DNA from: Paenimyroides tangerinum | GTDB taxonomy: Bacteria; Bacteroidota; Bacteroidia; Flavobacteriales; Flavobacteriaceae | Length of the DNA: 64,000 nt | Assembly (NCBI RefSeq): GCF_003865405.1 | Contig: NZ_RQVQ01000002.1 | Span: forward strand, 62,001 to 126,000 | Direction: 5' to 3' | In this document: positions 27,692 through 36,767 of the stretch, piece after piece | How the letters are laid out: each line of letters starts with the position of its first letter | Numbering within the stretch: position 1 is the stretch's first letter | Program-made: the position numbers and the translations under genes | The notes under the pieces: generated by a model | Told to the model about the DNA's origin: nothing | Database searches by the model: none | The model's input: the letters and a program-made list of their open reading frames with translations, nothing else

Positions 27692-29614
27692 TTATGATTT
27701 TGTATCGATTTCTTCTTGAACCTGCTCCCAATCAAGCATATATTGTTCTAAATCTTTCTTCTTTTTTTCGTATTGTGAAAAGAAATTTTTGTCATTTACC
27801 AATCTATCATAATCAGATGCTAAATCAACATCATCCTTTTTGATTTTCTTTTCTAAATCAGAAATCTGACTTTCGATTTTGCTCAATTTATTCTGAAGTG
27901 TTTTTAATTTCTTCTGATCATCGTAACTCAATGTTTTGACAACATTTTTAACTTCTTCTTTTTTAGAAACTTTTACTTCATCAACTTTTTCGAATTCACG
28001 CATATTTTCAACATTGCGTTGTTCTAAGAAATAGTTGATATCGCCCAAATATTCTCTAATTTTTTCGTCTTTAAATTCATATACTTTTTCAGACATTCCT
28101 TGCAAGAAATCACGATCGTGAGAAACCAACAACAAAGTTCCTTCAAAGTTCTTTAAAGCAGCTTTTAAAACGTTTTTAGACTTAATATCCAAGTGATTTG
28201 TTGGCTCATCCATCAAAAGCACATTAATCGGCTTTAACAACAAAACACAAAGCGCTAAACGATTTCGTTCACCACCAGAAAGTACTTTAACCTTTTTCTC
28301 AACATCATCACCTCGGAATAAAAAAGCACCTAACATATCGCGAACTTTAGAACGATTTGAATCAGTTGCAGCATCAATCATCGTATCTAAAAGAGTTTTT
28401 TCACCGTCTAAATATTCGGCTTGATTCTGAGCAAAATATCCCAATTGAACATTATGACCTAATTTGATTTCGCCAGTATATTCAAACTCTTTAACAACAG
28501 CTTTGATAAAAGTAGATTTTCCTTGACCATTTTGACCAACAAAAGCAATTTTAGAACCACGTTCAACCAACAAATCAATTTCTGTTAAAATACGTTTTTC
28601 GCCATAAGCTTTTGAAAAATTCTGCGTTTCAAGAACAACTCGACCCGGTGTAATCGAAACAGGAAAACTGATATTCATTACCGAATTATCATCTTCATCA
28701 ACTTCAATTCGCTCGACACGATCCAGCTTTTTGATTAACGATTGCGCCATCGAAGCTTTAGAAGCTTTTGCACGAAATTTAGAAATCAACTTTTCTGTTT
28801 CTTCAATTTTCTTTGCTTGATTTTTCTGAGCTGCTAATTGAATTTCACGTAATTCTTCACGTTGAATTAAATATTCGGAATACGGTTTATTAAAATCGTA
28901 AATCTTACCTAATGAAATTTCGATGGTACGATTGGTTACATTATCCAAAAACATTTTATCGTGAGAAACAATAACTACTGCACCAGGAAACGTTCTTAAA
29001 TACGATTCTAACCAAATAATACTTTCGATATCCAAGTGATTCGTTGGCTCATCTAAAAGTAACAAATCGTTATTCTGAAGTAACAACTTTGCTAATTCAA
29101 TACGCATTCTCCAACCACCAGAAAACGTTTCTGTAAGTTTATCGAAATCTGAACGTTTAAATCCTAATCCCAAAAGAACACGTTCGGTATTTCCAACATA
29201 ATTATAACCACCAATAATCTCAAAATGATGTGTTAAATCACTCATACGCTCAATGATCTCAGAATAAGCTTCACTTTCGTAATCTGTTCTGGTAACCAAT
29301 TGTTCGTTAGCTTCGGCGATTTCGCGTTCCGTTTTTTTGATTTCAACAAATGCTTGATATGCTTCTTCAAGAACTGATCTTCCTAAATCGAAATCCACAT
29401 CCTGACGAAGAAATCCAATTTGCAAAGATTTTTCAGTTGCAATACTTCCCGAATCTGGTTCTACATCACGAGAAAGAATTTTTAACATCGTTGATTTTCC
29501 TGCTCCATTTTTTCCAACCAAACCAACGCGGTCGCCGGCTCCTAAACGAAAAGTAACATTTTCAAATAAATATTCTCCCGAGAAAGAAACCGATAAATTA
29601 TGTATGTTTAACAT
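27692..29614 (-). CDS. ABC-F family ATPase
   Basis: The 640-residue protein has two ABC domains and no membrane segments. Walker A motifs are GKNGAGKST (about residue 34) and GQNGQGKST (about 363), signatures are FSGGWRMR and LSGGERNR, and both Walker B boxes read LLLDEPTNHLD or LLMDEPTNHLD. The linker (RAKASKASMAQSLIKKLDRVERIE) is of the kind that reaches into the ribosome. A C-terminal coiled coil (KKLKTLQNKLSKIESQISDLEKKIKK) is present. Such proteins act as ribosome-associated translation factors; the subgroup is closest to YheS/Uup by layout. It lies 20 nt after the FAD gene, probably in one operon. Confidence 0.93.
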   Translation of the reverse strand: MLNIHNLSVSFSGEYLFENVTFRLGAGDRVGLVGKNGAGKSTMLKILSRDVEPDSGSIATEKSLQIGFLRQDVDFDLGRSVLEEAYQAFVEIKKTEREIAEANEQLVTRTDYESEAYSEIIERMSDLTHHFEIIGGYNYVGNTERVLLGLGFKRSDFDKLTETFSGGWRMRIELAKLLLQNNDLLLLDEPTNHLDIESIIWLESYLRTFPGAVVIVSHDKMFLDNVTNRTIEISLGKIYDFNKPYSEYLIQREELREIQLAAQKNQAKKIEETEKLISKFRAKASKASMAQSLIKKLDRVERIEVDEDDNSVMNISFPVSITPGRVVLETQNFSKAYGEKRILTEIDLLVERGSKIAFVGQNGQGKSTFIKAVVKEFEYTGEIKLGHNVQLGYFAQNQAEYLDGEKTLLDTMIDAATDSNRSKVRDMLGAFLFRGDDVEKKVKVLSGGERNRLALCVLLLKPINVLLMDEPTNHLDIKSKNVLKAALKNFEGTLLLVSHDRDFLQGMSEKVYEFKDEKIREYLGDINYFLEQRNVENMREFEKVDEVKVSKKEEVKNVVKTLSYDDQKKLKTLQNKLSKIESQISDLEKKIKKDDVDLASDYDRLVNDKNFFSQYEKKKKDLEQYMLDWEQVQEEIDTKS

Positions 29615-29634
29615 TTTATATATGAATTGAACAA

Positions 29635-30690
29635 CTATATAAGTTGCATTTTTTTGTAATAACGATTGATATCTACGTTTTGATCTAATGGAATTCCGAA
29701 TTCAATTTTAGAAAAAAGCAAATCAGATAAATAAGGACCTAAAAGAACTCCACGAGTTCCTAAACCATTTAAAAGATGAATTTGTTTATGCTTATAATGC
29801 GTTCCAATTAAAGGACGACGATCTTTTACTGTTGGACGAATTCCAGCTAAATGCTGAACCACTTCGAAATCGCAATCGATTAAATCACGTAAACCTTCTA
29901 AAAGTTCATTTTTAGCTTCAACTGTTTGAATATCCGTTTTATCTTGCCAATTGTACGTCGCTCCTACTTTGTATAAATCATCACCAAAAGGAATAATAAA
30001 AATTCCAGATTTCACGATTTTATCCAACTTCAAATCAGGTATTCTAACAATCAAGAGTTCTCCTTTTGTTCCATCTAACGGTAAATGATTGAAAAACGGA
30101 TTGTTTAGCATCGAAAAACCTTCGGCAAAAATAATATTCTTATATGAATTTCCTTTATAATTAACCGAATCATTTTGAAAATCAATTCCATCATAATCAA
30201 ATGATTCCGTTATTAATAAATTTTCTTGTTTTAAAAAATCTTGATACGAAACAATAAAATGATTTACATCCAAAAAACCCGTTTGATAAACTTCTCCAAA
30301 ACCATAATCGCAATGGATATGGTTAATCGACTCTTTGGAAATTTTATCATTTAAAAAATGACTTAACGATGGTTGATCGCACGAATGAAACCAATTATTT
30401 TGTTCTTCAATAGATGCGAATTTTCTATAAATAGGAATTTCATACAGAAACTTCGTATTTAAATCAGCTTCAATATTTTTATAAAAAGGCATCGCAAGAG
30501 CTAACTGTTCATCTGAATTCCAAATAGAAGTAAATCGCTTCAAAACAACAGGATTAAACATACCTCCAGCAACTTTAGACGATGTTCGAATCTGATCATC
30601 CATTAAAACAAAAGATTTATTATGCTTTAAACAAAAATCTGCAAAACACAACCCAGCAATTCCTCCTCCAACAATTAAATAATCTTTCAT
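29635..30690 (-). CDS. FAD-dependent oxidoreductase (DAO family)
   Basis: The 351-residue protein begins with the FAD Rossmann motif VGGGIAGLCFADF (residues 7-19) and ends with the DAO-type second FAD motif (GIRPTVKDRRPLIGTH … LNGLGTRGVLLGPYLSDLL), as in glycine/D-amino-acid oxidase-like proteins. The substrate is not evident; relatives in Flavobacteriia sit next to gldN. It is upstream of the ABC-F gene and separated from gldN by a terminator. Confidence 0.88.
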   Translation of the reverse strand: MKDYLIVGGGIAGLCFADFCLKHNKSFVLMDDQIRTSSKVAGGMFNPVVLKRFTSIWNSDEQLALAMPFYKNIEADLNTKFLYEIPIYRKFASIEEQNNWFHSCDQPSLSHFLNDKISKESINHIHCDYGFGEVYQTGFLDVNHFIVSYQDFLKQENLLITESFDYDGIDFQNDSVNYKGNSYKNIIFAEGFSMLNNPFFNHLPLDGTKGELLIVRIPDLKLDKIVKSGIFIIPFGDDLYKVGATYNWQDKTDIQTVEAKNELLEGLRDLIDCDFEVVQHLAGIRPTVKDRRPLIGTHYKHKQIHLLNGLGTRGVLLGPYLSDLLFSKIEFGIPLDQNVDINRYYKKMQLI

Positions 30691-30702
30691 TTTTTTAAAA
30701 TA

Positions 30703-30737
30703 TAAAAAAACTCTTACCTTACGATAAGAGTTTTATA
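30703..30737 (-). terminator. Terminator of the gldKLMN operon
   Basis: AAACTCTTA-tcgtaagg-TAAGAGTTT on the minus strand, just after gldN. Confidence 0.85.
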
Positions 30738-30753
30738 TTAAGATATTACAAAA

Positions 30754-31635
30754 TTAGTAATTCCATAAATCATCTTCAAAGTTTCTGATAGATTCTTTAA
30801 TACGTTCAGCTTCTAACAACTGCTCCATAGCATTTTCTCTAACATAATCTTCGATTGCTGCATCACCGTATTGGTTATCTGTCTTATAAATTACGCTATT
30901 AAACTTACGAGCATTGAACAAATAATCAAAACTTACCTTTTGAGCAGGATTTCTTTCATTATACGCATAGTTTTCATACAATACTTGACGTGCACCAGGG
31001 AAGAAAACCCAAAATAATGGGATCTCACTTTCATATTCTGTACCAACAGTATTGATATCAACTACAATTGGAGCTAAACCTAATAAACGATATTTCATCT
31101 CCCCAGCATTTCTATCGAAATACCAAGTACCCATTATACGGTACTCTTTAACATCACTTGGTTTTAATTCTGTTTTGACAATAAATTCATCAGGAACACT
31201 ATTTCCATACATTAAATATTCTTTACCTGTATCTGTAGTATCAGTTCTATAGAATTTACCATCTAAATCTTTTAAATCAATTTTTGTGCGGAAATTTTCA
31301 TCAGAATACACTTCAGTAATATCTTTATTAGCAATAGCTTCCTTCAAAATTTGAAAAAGAGGTTTTCTATCAACAGTAGCGCGTTCAGGATAATAATACA
31401 CGAAATTAGCACGTTCATTTAAAGGAATTCTTTCCCAAACTTTCTTTTCAAAAAGGATATCGTTATCGTTTACTTTTTGGTAAAGAATTGGCCCTTCAGA
31501 TTTAGCGTAAATCTCTTCCATTGGTTTCAAACCAATCTCACCTGCAGATTGCGCATTTAATAACCCTGCTTGTCCAAACATAGACAGACTAGAGAAAAGC
31601 GAAACTGCAATTAATGATATTTTATTAAATGTCAT
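30754..31635 (-). CDS. gldN: Gliding/T9SS protein GldN
   Basis: The 293-residue secreted protein has the signal peptide MTFNKISLIAVSLFSSLSMFGQ. It shows the GldN/PorN pattern: VWERIPLNERANFVYYYP, FYRTDTTDTGKEYL, ALAPIVVDINT-like and IPLFWVFFPGARQVL. Together with GldK it forms the periplasmic ring that meets the outer-membrane side of the type IX secretion machine. It is the last gene of gldK-gldL-gldM-gldN, 19 nt after gldM and followed by a terminator. Confidence 0.96.
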   Translation of the reverse strand: MTFNKISLIAVSLFSSLSMFGQAGLLNAQSAGEIGLKPMEEIYAKSEGPILYQKVNDNDILFEKKVWERIPLNERANFVYYYPERATVDRKPLFQILKEAIANKDITEVYSDENFRTKIDLKDLDGKFYRTDTTDTGKEYLMYGNSVPDEFIVKTELKPSDVKEYRIMGTWYFDRNAGEMKYRLLGLAPIVVDINTVGTEYESEIPLFWVFFPGARQVLYENYAYNERNPAQKVSFDYLFNARKFNSVIYKTDNQYGDAAIEDYVRENAMEQLLEAERIKESIRNFEDDLWNY

Positions 31636-31654
31636 AATATTAAAATTTTAAATA

Positions 31655-33217
31655 TTATTGAATTGTATAAGTTGCATCAGAAGCCGTTTTCATTGGAATG
31701 TCAGCACCCGTTAACTTAGTCTTTATTCCAGTAATTCTAACAACATCTCCAGGTTTTAAACGTTCAGCCATTCTAATTGCTTCATCATTCCATCTACCGC
31801 CAGATAATTTAGTAGAACCAATTCTTGGAAAAACAACAATACATTCAGTAACTGAAATGTTTACTTCGAAATCAAAATCTTCCATTCTAGCTGAAATTGT
31901 TGATTTTAACATATTTTCAACAGGACCTTTAGCAGCATATTCACCACGAATTGTACCTCTCCCTGCTGGAATAGGTTTAACACGGAATAATTGTTTATCA
32001 GAAACTACTTTCCCATCAGGTAATGTTCCACTTGCAGTAATTGTAACTTCACGTCCTGCAGTTGGTTTTAAAACATATTTACCCTCACCAACTTTTCTTA
32101 ATCCTCCGATAGAAGAAGTAACATTTACTTTATCATTCGATACTCCAGCAAAAGAAACAGAAATTGGGTTATCTAAACCAATATAAACTACATTCATCTT
32201 ATCTGCAGCAATAGTAGCTGAGTTTGGACGAGGAACAACAACGTAGTTTGAATTTTGTACATCAACAACAACCGGTTGACCATCTTCCATGAAAGTGAAT
32301 TTTCCGTTGAATTTATGTTCACCCACGTTACCTGCTGTCATATTTAAAACTACCTGACCGTCAACCATGTTTTTAGGATCAATAGCTCTACCATTTACAG
32401 TAACAGCAGTTGGTACAGTTGATTTATCAAAACGTCCTAAAACAACTTTACCTTTAATTGGTTCTCCAGCAAAATACACCGATTTATCAGTAATTACAAA
32501 TGCTTGATAATTTTTCATCGAAGCAGCCTGTTTTAACGTATTCCCTAAGAACATATTAAAAGCTTCAGCTTCAATCTCTCTAACATCATTTTGCAAAGCA
32601 GATAATTTAGTTAAAGAAGCTATTGAAGGATAACCTTTGTAATGATAATCTAAATACGGCTTAGTAATACCTTGAGAATCTGTAACATCTTTAGTTTCGA
32701 ATTTAGCATCTAAATTTTGAACTAAAAATTGATAAGAAACATCATTACCTAATATTTTTTTAACATCTTCTCGATATTGTGCAAACTTTTTAATGATTTC
32801 ATTTCCTTTGTCGGAATATCCCTCACCAGCAAACCAACCGTAATCGATTGCTTCACCTTTATCCATTTGTTCATAAGGCATTTTACCTGTTTTCTCGTCT
32901 AAAACAACTTTTTCAGTTAAAGACGTCTTCAAGGTACCTATATAATTATAAAAATCATTAGATATTTTACTTATTTGTTGCGCCTTTTCGTAGTCTGCTA
33001 AATAACGAGTCGGATCATCTTCTGCACGACTAGCCATAGCGTTAAGTAAACTTTCGTTTACTAATTGAGCGGTTTGATTTGAAGCTTCAAACTTCTCATT
33101 CATCAATCCAAAAGCTGTCAACACTTCTTTGGACATATTAAGCGCCATCATCGCGATGAACACCAAATACATCAAGTTAATCATCTTCTGTCTTGGGGTT
33201 AATTTTCCTCCTGCCAT
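31655..33217 (-). CDS. gldM: Gliding/T9SS motor protein GldM
   Basis: The 520-residue protein has one N-terminal membrane helix (INLMYLVFIAMMALNMS, residues about 13-29) that forms part of the proton-driven GldLM motor, followed by a long periplasmic part of beta-sandwich domains (for example VTVNGRAIDPKNMVDGQVVL and VRITGIKTKLTGADIPM). It transmits rotation to the GldKN ring. It starts 30 nt after gldL. Confidence 0.97.
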   Translation of the reverse strand: MAGGKLTPRQKMINLMYLVFIAMMALNMSKEVLTAFGLMNEKFEASNQTAQLVNESLLNAMASRAEDDPTRYLADYEKAQQISKISNDFYNYIGTLKTSLTEKVVLDEKTGKMPYEQMDKGEAIDYGWFAGEGYSDKGNEIIKKFAQYREDVKKILGNDVSYQFLVQNLDAKFETKDVTDSQGITKPYLDYHYKGYPSIASLTKLSALQNDVREIEAEAFNMFLGNTLKQAASMKNYQAFVITDKSVYFAGEPIKGKVVLGRFDKSTVPTAVTVNGRAIDPKNMVDGQVVLNMTAGNVGEHKFNGKFTFMEDGQPVVVDVQNSNYVVVPRPNSATIAADKMNVVYIGLDNPISVSFAGVSNDKVNVTSSIGGLRKVGEGKYVLKPTAGREVTITASGTLPDGKVVSDKQLFRVKPIPAGRGTIRGEYAAKGPVENMLKSTISARMEDFDFEVNISVTECIVVFPRIGSTKLSGGRWNDEAIRMAERLKPGDVVRITGIKTKLTGADIPMKTASDATYTIQ

Positions 33218-33247
33218 TTCTAATTAGAATTTTTTTTAAGATTAATA

Positions 33248-34021
33248 CTAATTAGTTGCTTTACCCATTGCAGATAACATTCCACCATAAACTGCGTTTA
33301 AAGTTGACAAGTTCGAAGTCAACGACTGCATTTGTTCTTTTAACTTTAAATTATTTTCAGCAACCTCACGGTTAATATCAGCATTTTTAGTTGCGCTCTC
33401 TAATTGAACTTTATACATAGAATTTAAAGATTCTAATTGAGTAGCAGCTAAAGTCATTTCTTCAGCATATCTATTAGAAGAAGCAACAGCATCAACAGTT
33501 GGAGCAATACCTTTAGCAGCAGCTTCAAAGTTTTTAATACTATTACTTAAACTAGACATTAATTGACCATCAATTTTAGCATCTCTTAAGATTTTGTCTA
33601 ATTTTTCAGACAACATACCTCTTTCTTCTCCAGAAGGAGCGACATTCCCAGAATAAACTGGTGCAGAAGTTTGGAAAGAAGAAGCTGGCACTGCCGTTTG
33701 ATTAGAAACTGGTGCAGCTTGTGAAGAAATTGGAGTAGATCCTGCAACCGAAGAAGTTTGAACAACTCCACCAACTTGCATTTTACGAGGCTCACCACCT
33801 TTTAATTCAGGATAAACACGAGACCAATCTAACTCATCATCTACTGGTTCGAAAGCTGAAATAGCAAAGATTAACGCTTCTACCAATAAACCAACTGTTA
33901 GCATGTTATTACCATTCAAAGGTCCTAACTCTATATGAGTAATTTTAAATAAAGCTCCAACGATTACAACCGCCGCACCCATACCATAGCAGAAGTTCAT
34001 TAATTTTTTAGGTATTGCCAT
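33248..34021 (-). CDS. gldL: Gliding/T9SS motor protein GldL
   Basis: The 257-residue inner membrane protein has two membrane helices near the N-terminus (FCYGMGAAVVIVGALFKI and MLTVGLLVEALIFAISAF), the latter containing the conserved Glu (VEALIF) and followed by FEPVDDELDW. A long cytoplasmic helical region follows a Ser/Val/Pro/Gln-rich linker (about residues 90-135). GldL and GldM form the motor. It lies 51 nt downstream of gldK. Confidence 0.97.
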   Translation of the reverse strand: MAIPKKLMNFCYGMGAAVVIVGALFKITHIELGPLNGNNMLTVGLLVEALIFAISAFEPVDDELDWSRVYPELKGGEPRKMQVGGVVQTSSVAGSTPISSQAAPVSNQTAVPASSFQTSAPVYSGNVAPSGEERGMLSEKLDKILRDAKIDGQLMSSLSNSIKNFEAAAKGIAPTVDAVASSNRYAEEMTLAATQLESLNSMYKVQLESATKNADINREVAENNLKLKEQMQSLTSNLSTLNAVYGGMLSAMGKATN

Positions 34022-34072
34022 AATTCTAATTATTTAATATTTTTTAATATAGTTTAAAGAGATTTTAATTTA

Positions 34073-35494
34073 TTAACGTCCACTTCTTCCACTTCCAGCA
34101 GAAGTTGCTTCACCACTGTTTGGTCCAGGAGCAGATACAACGTTTCTGAATCCAATATAGCTACGAGCTGAATCAGCATTTTCTTTATCACGAGTTGATA
34201 CTCTTAAGAAATAAGAAATATCTCTCCAAGATCCACCACGAACCACTTTAAATGGATTTTGGCTTACTGCTTTATCTTTAGGTTTTAACGCTGAATTCAA
34301 TAAATAAGCCGATTCATCATACGGAGTATTTGTCCACTCTGCAACGTTTCCAGCCATATTATATAAATTATAACCATTTGGCTTATAAGATCTAGCTTCA
34401 GCTGTAAACAATGCACCATCTTCAGCGTAATCACCACGATCTGGCTTGAAGTTAGCTAAGAAACACGCTTTCTCGTCTGTTGTATATGGACCTCCCCAAG
34501 GATACATTCCTTTTTCGATTCCACCACGAGCTGCATATTCCCATTCTGTTTCAGAAGGTAAACGGTATTCGTTCAATGCTGTGTTAGCATTACGTGATTT
34601 TAGATGAGAATTTCTATATAATGTTCTCCAAGCTGCGAAAGCTTTTGCTTGATACCAATTAACACCAACTACTGGATATTCTCCATAAGCTTCGTGCCAA
34701 AAATATTCATCATGCATTGGTTCATTATACGAATAATTAAATTCTTTAACCCAACGAGTTGTATCTGGATATACATTTACAATCTCAGTTTTTAAATATT
34801 TAGATCTTCTGTCTCTTGCACTTGTATTATTATCTCTAATTGCAGATTCTTTATCCATCCAAGAATATTTGAATTTTAATTTAGACACATCAAATGAAGG
34901 AACTCCAAAGAAAGAATCAGCAGACGGAATCGTTAATGAATCCATTACTTCTGTGTAATATTCATCTGGATATCTCTGTGGATTATCAATTAATTTTGCA
35001 TTTTTATTTAATCTACGACCAGCATATTCATCTTGATCCATAGCCATGCTATAGTAGTTATCATACATATAACGATCGTAAGCAGATTGATTCTGGTTTA
35101 AAGAAGGATCTTGAACCTCTTGAAAAGCAAATAATCCAATTCCTCCAGCACTAGCATCCATTCCCATCTCGTCTGCCATGATAGCTAAACGTGTACGAAC
35201 AACAGAATCTCTAACAAAATCAACAAATTTTCGGTACTGATTATTTGTAATTTCAGTTTCGTCCATGTAGAAAGAACCGACAGTTACTGTTCTAACAGGG
35301 GCATCTTGAGCGCTTAATAAATCTTCATGAGTACTTCCCATTGTAAAAGTTCCACCTGGAATGTAAGCCATCCCTTGTGGCTTTTCAGTAATCCATCTTT
35401 TACCTTGAGCACCGTTTAGTAGCTCACCTCTGTCTCCAGAACCACAACTGAATAACAATGAAACAACTGCTGAAAGTGTAATGAACTTCTTCAT
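34073..35494 (-). CDS. gldK: Gliding/T9SS lipoprotein GldK
   Basis: The 473-residue lipoprotein (LLFSC lipobox, Cys17) has a formylglycine-generating-enzyme-like fold: GGTFTMGSTHEDLLSAQDAP, DETEITNNQYRKF, YPVVGVNWYQAKAFAAW, RLPSETEWEYAARGG, NMAGNVAEW and VVRGGSWRD. The C-terminal tail is rich in Ser and Gly (GSGRSGR). It builds the T9SS periplasmic ring with GldN and is the first gene of the four-gene operon. No clear promoter boxes are seen in the 124-bp upstream gap. Confidence 0.97.
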   Translation of the reverse strand: MKKFITLSAVVSLLFSCGSGDRGELLNGAQGKRWITEKPQGMAYIPGGTFTMGSTHEDLLSAQDAPVRTVTVGSFYMDETEITNNQYRKFVDFVRDSVVRTRLAIMADEMGMDASAGGIGLFAFQEVQDPSLNQNQSAYDRYMYDNYYSMAMDQDEYAGRRLNKNAKLIDNPQRYPDEYYTEVMDSLTIPSADSFFGVPSFDVSKLKFKYSWMDKESAIRDNNTSARDRRSKYLKTEIVNVYPDTTRWVKEFNYSYNEPMHDEYFWHEAYGEYPVVGVNWYQAKAFAAWRTLYRNSHLKSRNANTALNEYRLPSETEWEYAARGGIEKGMYPWGGPYTTDEKACFLANFKPDRGDYAEDGALFTAEARSYKPNGYNLYNMAGNVAEWTNTPYDESAYLLNSALKPKDKAVSQNPFKVVRGGSWRDISYFLRVSTRDKENADSARSYIGFRNVVSAPGPNSGEATSAGSGRSGR

Positions 35495-35618
35495 ATATTT
35501 CTTGGGGTTTATAATTTTAATTATTTCGAAAGCGTAAACCTATTTATTTATTTTCAATTATACAACGAAAACAAAAAAAAAATTAATTTTTATTTAACAA
35601 TTAATATTTTCAATATAG

Positions 35619-36764
35619 TTATACCAATTGTTTTTTGATTGCGCGCCACCATCTTTCTGGGATAATATTGCTTAAAGCCAACTCATAATCTGAGTATGAA
35701 CATGGAAACAAAACCTTTCGCTCGGCAGATAAATCATCACCAAACACCTCTGTTTCAATCCACCATCGATCTGAGCGATCACTTTTATAGAAAATCAGCT
35801 CTTGCTCTTCTAGCGGAACAATATATTTAAAATAAGATATTTTGCTAATATAGGGATATTCATTCATTCTGTAATTAAATCCCTCACAAAAATACCATAA
35901 AATCTGAGCAATTAACAAACTTTCTTTAAAATCGTTGTCAATATTAAAAATTCCAAATGAACTCACACGGTCACTTATACCAGAATATCGCGCTAAAGCG
36001 CAAATTTCACGCCCATCGAAGCCATTTGGATTGTATTTTGAAAAACTTCCTGAGTCTGCAGATTTTATCGAATTTAAATCTAAACTCACCACATCGGCAT
36101 CTCTCAAAATCGGCTCAGTAATTTGTAAATTATTCACAACTTCTCCGAGACGATAAGCTTCAAAATACATTTTATCAATCAAATCTATTTCTTCTTGCGA
36201 ATTATAATACGTTTGATATCCAATATTACTAAAATTATATAAATTATTTGGCTCTTCCATAATAATTCTTGAAATAAAAGATTCAGATGGATTTACCATA
36301 TCCGAAACTACATCAATTTTACTATCAATGGAAACAAAATTCACCATTTGCTCTAAGACATCATAACCGCGATAAATCGCATACGTCAAATCTTGTGAAC
36401 CTCCTAATACCAAAGGAATTACCTTGTTTTTCAACAAATCTGTAACTACATTTTTTAATAAAAAATAAGTATCCTCAACTGAATTCCCTGCTTCGATTTG
36501 TCCTAAATCAACTAATTTAGAATTCCAATTCCCAGGAAATAAACTGTAAAATTGTTGTCTAATATAAGAAAAATCTAAATCAATTTTTGGCTGATTATTT
36601 CCTCTAATTTCATTTACTGTAATCAAAGCAAAAGAAAAGCCTTCTAATTCGGGAAAAAAATCTTCTGTATGAAAAACCGTATTTCTTCCAATCGAATGAT
36701 TTGGCAACGCATTTACAAATTCAATTATATCGTTTGAAACAGGTTTTAAAAAATCATAAATCAT
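35619..36764 (-). CDS. Arginase/formimidoylglutamase-fold protein with degenerate metal site
   Basis: The 381-residue protein resembles ureohydrolases: VIPLVLGGSQDLTYA (residues 115-129), FVSIDSKIDV (143-152) and ADVVSLDLNSI (223-233) correspond to the three manganese motifs GG-S/T-H, D-x-H-x-D and S-x-D-x-D-x-x-D. The ligand positions read Gln124 for His, Lys149 for His and Asn231 for Asp, while Asp147, Asp151 and Asp229 remain. Binuclear manganese catalysis is therefore doubtful. It sits 124 nt upstream of gldK and 3 nt after topA. Genomes of this group often annotate such a gene here as formimidoylglutamase (general recollection); a non-catalytic role is my inference. Confidence 0.8.
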   Translation of the reverse strand: MIYDFLKPVSNDIIEFVNALPNHSIGRNTVFHTEDFFPELEGFSFALITVNEIRGNNQPKIDLDFSYIRQQFYSLFPGNWNSKLVDLGQIEAGNSVEDTYFLLKNVVTDLLKNKVIPLVLGGSQDLTYAIYRGYDVLEQMVNFVSIDSKIDVVSDMVNPSESFISRIIMEEPNNLYNFSNIGYQTYYNSQEEIDLIDKMYFEAYRLGEVVNNLQITEPILRDADVVSLDLNSIKSADSGSFSKYNPNGFDGREICALARYSGISDRVSSFGIFNIDNDFKESLLIAQILWYFCEGFNYRMNEYPYISKISYFKYIVPLEEQELIFYKSDRSDRWWIETEVFGDDLSAERKVLFPCSYSDYELALSNIIPERWWRAIKKQLV

Positions 36765-36767
36765 TTC

